Source: an uncultured Actinomycetes bacterium
Lineage (GTDB): Bacteria > Actinomycetota > Actinomycetes > Nanopelagicales > Nanopelagicaceae
Assembly (NCBI GenBank): GCA_903852955.1
Contig: CAINSH010000046.1
Location: 1-5,439 of the forward strand
Length of the DNA stretch: 5,439 nt
Reading direction: 5' to 3'
Under the pieces are notes generated by a model that worked only from the letters and a program-made list of their open reading frames with translations, was not told the origin of the DNA and ran no database searches. The position numbers and the translations under genes were made by a program. Shown in pieces: positions 1 through 4,952 of the stretch; positions within the stretch are counted from its first letter, which is position 1; each line of letters starts with the position of its first letter.

Positions 1-54
1 GAAGATGCAATTGAAAGCGAACTTGAACAAGCATATGAGATGATTTCTACATGA
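1..54 (+). CDS. aroB: 3-dehydroquinate synthase, C-terminal end only (probable)
   Basis: An open frame enters from the left edge and ends at the TGA at 52-54, giving the 17-residue tail EDAIESELEQAYEMIST. Its stop overlaps the aroQ start in an ATGA arrangement, which implies translational coupling. AroB makes 3-dehydroquinate from DAHP, the step just before AroQ. An acidic helix ending in an 'AYE' type tail is compatible with an AroB C-terminus. The identification rests mainly on gene order, because 17 residues carry no diagnostic motif. Another shikimate gene such as aroK is the main alternative. Confidence 0.55.
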   Translation, partial: EDAIESELEQAYEMIST

Positions 55-482
55 AGCTAATGGTGATCAATGGGCCAAATTTGGCCCGTCTTGATATTCG
101 TGACTCATCTATCTATGGTGATTTGGATTACGACCAACTTAAGGCTCTCATTCAAGGCGCGGCCAAAAGCGCTGGTTTTGATGTTGAGGTTTTGCAGAGC
201 AATGATGAGGCAGAGATTATCTCTTGGCTGCATAAAGCTGCCGATGAAAAGTGTCCGGTGATAATTAATCCAGCTGCATTTACTCACTACTCCTATGCAA
301 TTCGTGATGCCGCCGAACTAGTAAAAGCACCACTTATAGAAGTCCATCTCTCTAACCCGATGGCGCGAGAAGAGTTTCGTCATACGTCAGTAATTTCAGG
401 TGTAGCAAATGGAACGATCGCCGGCTTCGGACCAAATTCCTATATTTTAGCGATTAATGCCCTCAAAGCCATGCTGGGATAG
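51..482 (+). CDS. aroQ: Type II 3-dehydroquinate dehydratase
   Basis: Converts 3-dehydroquinate to 3-dehydroshikimate in the cytoplasmic shikimate pathway; the family usually forms dodecamers. The 143 residues match the normal family length (about 145-150). Visible signatures are NGPNLARL (7-14), the mobile lid with R17 and catalytic Y22 (IYG), QSNDEAE (49-55), INPAAFTHYS (72-81) with N73 and H79, and EVHLSNPMAREEFR (97-110) with catalytic H99 and R110. These residues sit at a constant offset of two from the numbering I recall for the M. tuberculosis enzyme. The lid is atypical: the usual R-E-P is R17-D18-S19. The ATG at 51 is preferred because it overlaps the preceding stop (ATGA); a second in-frame ATG at 60 is possible. 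No strong Shine-Dalgarno is seen, consistent with coupling to the upstream gene. The family assignment is secure. Confidence 0.96.
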   Translation: MKLMVINGPNLARLDIRDSSIYGDLDYDQLKALIQGAAKSAGFDVEVLQSNDEAEIISWLHKAADEKCPVIINPAAFTHYSYAIRDAAELVKAPLIEVHLSNPMAREEFRHTSVISGVANGTIAGFGPNSYILAINALKAMLG

Positions 483-499
483 AGTCAAAACTTCACATC

Positions 500-513
500 G
501 GATACAGGTATCC
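500..513. repeat. 14-bp palindrome between aroQ and efp
   Basis: Perfect 6-bp inverted arms GGATAC and GTATCC flank a 2-bp centre (AG). It lies 17 bp after the aroQ stop and just upstream of the candidate efp promoter. As RNA it could form only a short hairpin followed by a three-base T run, so it would be at best a weak terminator. As DNA it has the size of a small operator. The function is unknown. Confidence 0.4.
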
Positions 514-521
514 TTTACACC

Positions 522-550
522 TTGCCATTCACACCAGATGGCCTTTAAAC
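522..550 (+). promoter_or_regulatory. Candidate promoter for efp-nusB (weak)
   Basis: The 96-bp gap before efp is the only non-coding space in the left block, so a promoter is expected. The best pair by eye is TTGCCA (522-527, four of six matches to TTGACA) and TTAAAC (545-550, three of six matches to TATAAT) with a 17-bp spacer. This would place the transcript start near 557, about 20 bases before the GTG. The -10 match is poor, and an alternative -35 (TTTACA at 514-519) has no good partner. Confidence 0.25.
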
Positions 551-578
551 AATCAAAGTTACGAGCGGAGTTTGAACT

Positions 579-1139
579 GTGGCAACAACAGCTGATCTAA
601 AAAACGGAATTACTTTAGAAATCGAATCCCAACTATGGACTGTAGTTGAGTTCCAACATGTGAAGCCTGGAAAAGGACCTGCATTCGTTCGAACAAAGTT
701 GAAGTCAGTTCTAACCGGCAAGGTAATCGATCGCACATTTAACTCTGGTGTAAAAATTGATATCGCTATCCTCGAAAAGCGCGATATGCAATATTTGTAC
801 AAAGAGGGCGATGATTTTGTATTTATGGATAGCAAGACATATGACCAGATGACGATTTCAGCCGCAGTTGTTGGCGAAATGGCAAATTACATGCTCGAAA
901 ACACTGACGCAGTGGTCGCAGTTAATGAAGGTAATCCGCTTTACATTGAACTTGCAGCATCAGTGCCACTTCGTATTACATACACCGAACCTGGTATCCA
1001 AGGCGATCGCTCTTCCGGTGGTACTAAGCCAGCTACGGTTGAAACTGGAATCGAAATCCAGGTGCCGCTTTTTATCAAGCAGGATGAGATCGTCATGGTT
1101 GATACTCGCGACGGGTCTTACCAAGGCCGCGCTAACTAG
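579..1139 (+). CDS. efp: Translation elongation factor P, actinobacterial PGKGP subfamily
   Basis: EF-P binds between the ribosomal P and E sites and relieves stalling at consecutive prolines. The 186 residues match the standard length of the three-domain protein: a KOW-like N domain (about 1-65) followed by two OB domains (about 66-128 and 129-186). The tip loop reads [10 protein letters not shown] (27-36), with K32 at the position that other bacteria modify. The palindromic PGKGP loop is typical of the actinobacterial subfamily, in which the lysine is reported to work unmodified. The C-terminal domain carries the expected TKPATVETG and VPLFIKQ segments and the ending [12 protein letters not shown]. 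The start is GTG at 579, with GGAG at 567-570 eight bases upstream giving a good ribosome binding site. The stop overlaps the nusB start by one base. Confidence 0.97.
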   Translation: MATTADLKNGITLEIESQLWTVVEFQHVKPGKGPAFVRTKLKSVLTGKVIDRTFNSGVKIDIAILEKRDMQYLYKEGDDFVFMDSKTYDQMTISAAVVGEMANYMLENTDAVVAVNEGNPLYIELAASVPLRITYTEPGIQGDRSSGGTKPATVETGIEIQVPLFIKQDEIVMVDTRDGSYQGRAN

Positions 1140-1561
1140 TGTCAGCCAGAAGTAAAGCGCGCAAACAAGCACTGGACATATTGTTTGAAGCAGATATTCG
1201 TGGAACCAATCCGGTGGAAATATTAACTTCTAGAGATGTCGTTGAAGAAGGTCCTGATGCGCGCCCAATTCGAGAGTACACAAAGAGTTTGATTAACGGT
1301 GTTTTTGATAACTCTCGAAAAATTGATGAACTCATTACAACGTATGCCCAAGGTTGGGACATGGATCGACTACCAAATGTTGATCGCAATATTCTGCGAC
1401 TTGGTATTTTTGAAATCCTATGGTCTTCTGAAGTGCCAGATAGCGTTGCCATTGATGAATCTTTGGATTTAGCAAAAACCCTTTCTACCGATGATTCCTC
1501 CACGTATATTCATGGAGTTTTAGGAAGAATCGCTTCACTAAAAGATACTTTGGCTATTTAG
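1139..1561 (+). CDS. nusB: Transcription antitermination factor NusB
   Basis: NusB pairs with ribosomal protein S10 (NusE) on boxA RNA and helps RNA polymerase read through rRNA operons. The 140 residues match the usual length. The arginine/lysine-rich N-terminus (RSKARKQALDILFEAD, 4-19) is the RNA-binding region. The C-terminal half shows the standard signatures: W73, RLPNVDRNILRLGIFEIL (77-94), VAIDESLDLAK (103-113) and YIHGVLGRI (123-131). The last is normally F-V-N-G-V-L, so N is replaced by H125. The GTG start at 1139 overlaps the efp TAG by one base, implying coupled translation. The 3' end overlaps the oppositely oriented bldD by 8 bp. Confidence 0.95.
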   Translation: MSARSKARKQALDILFEADIRGTNPVEILTSRDVVEEGPDARPIREYTKSLINGVFDNSRKIDELITTYAQGWDMDRLPNVDRNILRLGIFEILWSSEVPDSVAIDESLDLAKTLSTDDSSTYIHGVLGRIASLKDTLAI

Positions 1562-1563
1562 CC
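1552..1563. repeat. Inverted repeat carrying the stop codons of nusB and bldD
   Basis: GGCTA (1552-1556) and TAGCC (1559-1563) flank TT. The nusB TAG (1559-1561) lies in one arm and the bldD stop (CTA on the + strand, 1554-1556) in the other. Weaker flanking complementarity (AAAGAT at 1541-1546 with ATCTTT at 1581-1586) could extend a branched structure. No T-run follows on either strand, so a classical bidirectional terminator is not shown. Confidence 0.4.
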
Positions 1564-2039
1564 TCTATTAAAAGTTTGGCATCTTTGAGTAAGGCAACCA
1601 TCTCTAAATCACTGCAACCGATAGCGAGCGAGAGAACAAACTGATCGGTTTTTCGCAGCGTTAAAACTTCACCGTTAAAATCTCCACGGGCTTTGATTAA
1701 CCCAGATATAAATGTAGAAACCAGCCCAATCGCCGGATTCAAATTATGGTTTTCACAAGATATCAATGTACGTAACTGTCGTATATCTATCATCAAAACG
1801 TTTGGAATCTGGTGTTGTGTTGTATGCCCAGCGATGAGATATTCAACCGGGGTTTGATAAAACTGAGCTATTTCTTCAAGTTTGCCAAGTGATAGCGCCC
1901 GATCGCCTCGCTCATATGATCCCAATGAGATGGCTCTTAATTTACCCATGCTTAATTTTTCAATTTGGGCCAGAGTGAGATTTCTGCTTTTGCGCATGTG
2001 GCGGAGTCGTTGGCCGATGTCGTACTTCTGTGTCTGCAT
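1554..2039 (-). CDS. bldD: BldD-family transcriptional regulator with c-di-GMP-binding signature
   Basis: In Streptomyces, BldD is the master repressor of development; dimerisation driven by tetrameric c-di-GMP lets it bind DNA. This 161-residue protein (the Streptomyces protein is about 167) has an N-terminal helix-turn-helix of XRE type (about 6-68) with the BldD hallmark GSYERGDRA at 40-48, then the linker VEYLIAG. The C-terminal domain follows (about 80-161), including VLMIDIRQL and RGDFNGEVLTLRKTD. The last fits RxD-X8-RxxD with R118, D120, R129 and D132, the four c-di-GMP ligands of Streptomyces BldD. The ATG at 2039 is chosen because MQTQKYDIGQRLR aligns end to end with the family N-terminus. 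A GTG at 2087 would add 16 unconserved residues. No Shine-Dalgarno is visible, so a leaderless or short-leader mRNA is possible (TCTAAC on the - strand at 2054-2049 is a weak -10). Gene position between nusB and pyrR matches Streptomyces. Its target genes here are unknown. Confidence 0.88.
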   Translation of the reverse strand: MQTQKYDIGQRLRHMRKSRNLTLAQIEKLSMGKLRAISLGSYERGDRALSLGKLEEIAQFYQTPVEYLIAGHTTQHQIPNVLMIDIRQLRTLISCENHNLNPAIGLVSTFISGLIKARGDFNGEVLTLRKTDQFVLSLAIGCSDLEMVALLKDAKLLIEAK

Positions 2040-2079
2040 GGGTGGCAGGTTAGACGGTTGGCTGTTCTTGGATGTGTGC

Positions 2080-2088
2080 TTATCCACA
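2080..2088 (+). promoter_or_regulatory. DnaA box (perfect TTATCCACA)
   Basis: The 9-mer TTATCCACA matches the classical DnaA-box consensus at every base; high-GC actinobacteria often use TTGTCCACA. It lies in the bldD/pyrR intergenic region and overlaps the proposed pyrR -35 (2083-2088). With equal base frequencies, about 0.04 such sites are expected in the whole window on both strands, and about 0.001 in this 125-bp gap. No second box is seen nearby, so this is not an origin. A regulatory role is inference. Confidence 0.5.
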
Positions 2089-2112
2089 AGGTGGCAAGGC
2101 CCCTGCTATAGT
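2083..2112 (+). promoter_or_regulatory. Promoter of the pyrR-pyrB-pyrC-carA operon
   Basis: TATAGT at 2107-2112 is a good -10 and is preceded by TGC (2104-2106), giving an extended -10 TGnTATAGT. TCCACA at 2083-2088 is a modest -35 (four of six matches) with an 18-bp spacer. The predicted start is near 2118-2120, leaving a leader of roughly 46 bases, just enough for the PyrR hairpin and the ribosome binding site. It lies in the gap divergent from bldD. Confidence 0.6.
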
Positions 2113-2123
2113 CTGCCCTGCAT

Positions 2124-2156
2124 CCTTTAACGACCCATCCTGCGAGGTGGGGAAGG
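2124..2156 (+). promoter_or_regulatory. PyrR-binding RNA hairpin in the pyrR leader
   Basis: The transcript folds as a PyrR-binding loop. The lower stem is CCTTT (2124-2128) paired with GAAGG (2152-2156). A 5' internal bulge AACGA (2129-2133) follows. The upper stem is CCCATC (2134-2139) paired with GGTGGG (2146-2151), including the conserved U-G wobble below the loop. The hexaloop CTGCGA (2140-2145) fits CNGNGA. All the hallmarks of PyrR targets known from Bacillus and mycobacterial leaders are present. The 3' strand of the lower stem includes GAAGG of the pyrR Shine-Dalgarno, and there is no attenuator or T-run before the start codon. The inferred mechanism is that UMP-bound PyrR stabilises the hairpin and blocks translation initiation, as reported for mycobacteria. 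Confidence 0.85.
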
Positions 2157-2158
2157 AG
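2153..2158 (+). promoter_or_regulatory. Ribosome binding site of pyrR (start-deciding)
   Basis: AAGGAG lies six bases before the ATG at 2165. It is a near-ideal Shine-Dalgarno and fixes the pyrR start there, against the upstream in-frame GTG at 2072. Its first four bases are paired in the PyrR-binding hairpin, so its availability should depend on PyrR. Confidence 0.85.
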
Positions 2159-2164
2159 ATTTAC

Positions 2165-2698
2165 ATGAGCGTAGCCCTGTCCGCACAAGACATATCACGT
2201 GCGTTGACCCGTATTTCCCATGAAATCTTGGAGAAAAATCAAGGTTCAAGTCAGATTACGATTTTAGGAATTCCAACTCGTGGGGCGCATCTTGCCTCTC
2301 GCATTGCCACAATTATGAGTGCAATCGAGGGGGTTGAAATAGCTTCCGGAACGCTAGATATCACTTTGTACCGTGATGATCTAAGGATTCGCCCACCTCG
2401 CTCACTTATGCCAACCTTTATTCCAACGGTTGGTATTGAAGGTAGAGATGTAGTTTTGGTTGACGACGTTTTATTTTCTGGTCGCACCATACGTTCAGCG
2501 CTAGATGCTTTAGGTGAAGTTGGTAGACCGCGGTCGGTGCAGTTAGCTGTTTTAGTAGATCGTGGCCATAGAGAACTTCCTATTCGCGCCGATTATGTTG
2601 GAAAGAATCTTCCTACTGCGAAGGAGCAAGCAGTCAAGGTCCATTTAACTGAAATAGATAGCGTAGATGAAGTGGTAATTGAAGGAGTTTCAAAATAA
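2165..2698 (+). CDS. pyrR: PyrR: pyrimidine operon RNA-binding regulator / uracil phosphoribosyltransferase
   Basis: PyrR senses UMP against PRPP and binds pyr mRNA leaders; many members also make UMP from uracil and PRPP. The 177 residues compare with about 180-190 for the family. The type I phosphoribosyltransferase fold shows [12 protein letters not shown] (33-44), the segment [12 protein letters not shown] (62-73) typical of PyrR, the PRPP-binding loop [13 protein letters not shown] (96-108) with D100/D101, and the PyrR signature [19 protein letters not shown] (130-148). The ATG at 2165 follows AAGGAG. An in-frame GTG at 2072 would add 31 unrelated residues encoded by the promoter and leader hairpin, so it is rejected. 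First gene of the pyrimidine operon and probably autoregulated; its stop overlaps the pyrB start by one base (TAATG). Confidence 0.97.
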   Translation: MSVALSAQDISRALTRISHEILEKNQGSSQITILGIPTRGAHLASRIATIMSAIEGVEIASGTLDITLYRDDLRIRPPRSLMPTFIPTVGIEGRDVVLVDDVLFSGRTIRSALDALGEVGRPRSVQLAVLVDRGHRELPIRADYVGKNLPTAKEQAVKVHLTEIDSVDEVVIEGVSK

Positions 2699-3645
2699 TG
2701 AAACATCTTCTCTCAATCTCAGATTTAACTGCCACGCAGGCGATCTCCATATTAGATACTGCATCTGAACTGGCTCGCATAAGTGATGGACAGGCTAGAA
2801 AACTGCCAACCTTGCGCGGACGCACAATCGTTAACTTGTTCGCAGAAGATTCAACACGCACAAGGATTTCATTTGAAGCTGCCGCTAAGCGATTATCAGC
2901 AGATGTCATTAACTTTTCAGCTAAAGGGTCAAGCGTCAGCAAAGGGGAGTCGTTAAAAGATACCGCTCAAACTTTGCAAGCGATGGGAGCAGATGCAGTG
3001 GTAATCCGCCATTCAGCATCCGGCGCCGCACAACGATTAGCAGATCTTGAGTGGATGTCAGGCAGCGTTATCAATGCAGGCGATGGCACCCACGAACACC
3101 CTAGCCAAGCTTTGCTAGATGCATTCACTATACGCAAACATTTAGGCAAAGGCAGTAAAGATTTACAAGGACTACGAATTGCAATTGTTGGAGATGTTTT
3201 GCATTCAAGAGTTGCCCGTTCAAATGTACTTCTGCTTTCCTTACTTGGCGCAGATGTGGTCCTTGTCGCTCCTCCAACATTGTTGCCAGTTGGCGTAGAG
3301 GCATGGCCGGCATCCATCTCTTATGATTTCGATGCGGTATTGCCGAATGTAGATGCTGTAATGATGCTGCGAGTCCAACAGGAACGGATGAGCGATTTCT
3401 TCTTTCCAAATGAACGTGAATACTCACGCTATTTTGGTCTGAATTCTGAGCGATTAGCAAATATGTCTAAGAATTCAATAGTTATGCATCCAGGACCCAT
3501 GAATCGCGGATTAGAAATTACTGCAGAAGTTGCTGACAGTGCGCGCTCTGTCATTGTCGAACAAGTCACTAATGGAGTTAATGTAAGGATGGCGATTCTC
3601 TATGTTTTACTCGCAGGTGGCCCTTTGGAAGTAGGTAGCATTTAA
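2698..3645 (+). CDS. pyrB: Aspartate carbamoyltransferase, catalytic chain
   Basis: Condenses carbamoyl phosphate with aspartate to carbamoyl aspartate, the committed step of UMP synthesis. The 315 residues are a normal length. The carbamoyl-phosphate domain has STRTR (52-56) in [19 protein letters not shown], the catalytic loop lysine K82 in [12 protein letters not shown]104-H105, and [16 protein letters not shown] (129-143) with H134 and Q137. The aspartate domain has HSRVARS (169-175), MLRVQQER (223-230) and [11 protein letters not shown] (264-274). No pyrI regulatory chain is visible, so control is presumably genetic, through PyrR. The ATG at 2698 overlaps the pyrR stop by one base and has AAGGAG (2682-2687) ten bases upstream. 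Its stop overlaps pyrC by one base. Confidence 0.98.
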   Translation: MKHLLSISDLTATQAISILDTASELARISDGQARKLPTLRGRTIVNLFAEDSTRTRISFEAAAKRLSADVINFSAKGSSVSKGESLKDTAQTLQAMGADAVVIRHSASGAAQRLADLEWMSGSVINAGDGTHEHPSQALLDAFTIRKHLGKGSKDLQGLRIAIVGDVLHSRVARSNVLLLSLLGADVVLVAPPTLLPVGVEAWPASISYDFDAVLPNVDAVMMLRVQQERMSDFFFPNEREYSRYFGLNSERLANMSKNSIVMHPGPMNRGLEITAEVADSARSVIVEQVTNGVNVRMAILYVLLAGGPLEVGSI

Positions 3646-4952
3646 TGACGAAGAATAAATACATTCTCAAAGGTGGAAGCATTCTTGGGCAACGTCAATC
3701 GGATATTTTGATTCAAGATGGTGTAATCACTCAGATTGCCCAAGCCATACAGGATGAAGACGCTCGTGTTTTTTCAATCGAACAGCAGATAGTTCTACCT
3801 GGCCTAGTGGATTTACATACACATCTGCGCGAACCTGGTCGTGAAGATTCTGAAACAGTTTTAACTGGAAGTCGAGCTGGTGCAAAAGGTGGATTCACAG
3901 CTTTGTCGGCGATGGCTAACACATCACCAGTTGCCGATACCGCAGGTGTTGTTGAACAAGTTTTTAGGTTAGGACAAGCGGCTGGGTTGCTCGACGTTTT
4001 TCCTATTGGAGCAGTGACCCAAGGACTAAAGGGTGAGAAGCTATCGGAGATAGGCGCGATGGCAGACTCTGTAGCTAGAGTTCGTGTATTTAGTGACGAT
4101 GGCAACTGTGTCTCAGATCCACTAGTCATGCGTCGAGCGTTGGAATATATAAAGAAATTTGATGGTGTTATTGCACAACATGCGCAGGAACCTCGCTTAA
4201 CTGTAGGTGCGCAAATGAATGAAGGATTAGTAAGTTCAGTTCTTGGTCTTAAAGGTTGGCCGGCAATTGCAGAAGAAGCAATCATCGCCCGTGATGTTTT
4301 ATTAGCCGATCATGTTCAATCACGACTTCATATCTGCCATGTCACCACATCTGGGGGAGTAGAGATTATTCGTTGGGCTAAAGCTCGTGGTATTCAAGTC
4401 AGCGCGGAAGTAACGCCACACCACTTGTTGTTAACTGATGAATTGGCGCGCTCTTATGATCCTGTGTATAAAGTTAATCCTCCATTGCGTACTACTCAAG
4501 ATGTCATGGCACTTCGCGAAGCATTAGCTGATGGCACAATTGATATCGTTGCAACTGATCATGCTCCGCATTCGAGTGAGTCTAAGGATTGTGAATGGCA
4601 GGAGGCATCTTTTGGAATGATTGGCCTGGAGTCTGCAATCTCAATCGTTAACAAAACGATGGTCGAAACTGGATTACTCGATTGGGCGGGCGTCGCTGAT
4701 CGGATGTCTATTGCTCCTGCTGCAATAGGTCGCTATGGTCAACAAGGGCAACCAATCGCCGTTGGCTCACCTGCGAACCTAGCTGTGATAAATCCAACCC
4801 AAAACTGGATAGTAGATCGTGATTTGGTTCTATCAAAGAGTAGAAATACTCCCTACCATGGCGTCGAATTACCTGGAACAGTAACCAACACCTTCTTTAA
4901 AGGTGTTCCGACGCTAGTTAATCAATCGGTCACAGAAGGGATGAGTGCATAA
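3645..4952 (+). CDS. pyrC: Dihydroorotase (class I, Aquifex/Bacillus-like)
   Basis: Cyclises carbamoyl aspartate to dihydroorotate. The 435 residues fit the longer class I dihydroorotases of the amidohydrolase superfamily rather than the ~350-residue E. coli form. Metal and substrate motifs in order are DLHTHLREPG (56-65) with H58, H60 and R62; NTSP (92-95), a substrate contact; FSDDG (149-153) with the aspartate that replaces the carboxylated lysine of other amidohydrolases; QHAQEP (178-183) with H179; CHVTTSGG (231-238) with H232; VTPHH (256-260); and ATDHAPH (303-309) with D305. The spacing matches what I recall for the B. anthracis enzyme. The ATG at 3645 shares one base with the pyrB stop. 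No strong ribosome binding site is seen, in line with coupled translation. Family members can depend on complex formation with PyrB, which the overlap would favour. Confidence 0.97.
   Translation: MTKNKYILKGGSILGQRQSDILIQDGVITQIAQAIQDEDARVFSIEQQIVLPGLVDLHTHLREPGREDSETVLTGSRAGAKGGFTALSAMANTSPVADTAGVVEQVFRLGQAAGLLDVFPIGAVTQGLKGEKLSEIGAMADSVARVRVFSDDGNCVSDPLVMRRALEYIKKFDGVIAQHAQEPRLTVGAQMNEGLVSSVLGLKGWPAIAEEAIIARDVLLADHVQSRLHICHVTTSGGVEIIRWAKARGIQVSAEVTPHHLLLTDELARSYDPVYKVNPPLRTTQDVMALREALADGTIDIVATDHAPHSSESKDCEWQEASFGMIGLESAISIVNKTMVETGLLDWAGVADRMSIAPAAIGRYGQQGQPIAVGSPANLAVINPTQNWIVDRDLVLSKSRNTPYHGVELPGTVTNTFFKGVPTLVNQSVTEGMSA

Noticed and set aside
1132..1503. 123-codon open frame antisense to nusB
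   Set aside because: Covers conserved NusB codons and shows no motif of its own; shadow of the real gene.
2049..2054. TCTAAC on the - strand as a bldD -10 for a near-leaderless mRNA
   Set aside because: Only four of six bases match, and no convincing -35 is found at a normal distance; too weak to list as a feature.
2040..2087. GTG at 2087 as the bldD start, adding 16 residues
   Set aside because: The extension is polar and unlike any BldD N-terminus, has no ribosome binding site, and would run into the DnaA box and pyrR -35. The ATG at 2039 aligns with the family start.
2080..2112. A replication origin suggested by the DnaA box
   Set aside because: Only one box, no AT-rich unwinding region and no dnaA/dnaN neighbours.
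2040..2164. Search by eye for a BldD box (nTnACnCWGnGTnAn) in the divergent gap
   Set aside because: No full or near-full match seen, so autoregulation by BldD is not supported by sequence here. A matrix scan would settle this.
2967..3460. Two overlapping - strand open frames inside pyrB
   Set aside because: Both are antisense to conserved active-site codons of aspartate carbamoyltransferase and have no recognisable domain.
3731..4285. 184-codon open frame on the - strand inside pyrC
   Set aside because: Its serine/proline-rich translation resembles no protein family and lies wholly antisense to a well-conserved dihydroorotase; a shadow frame.
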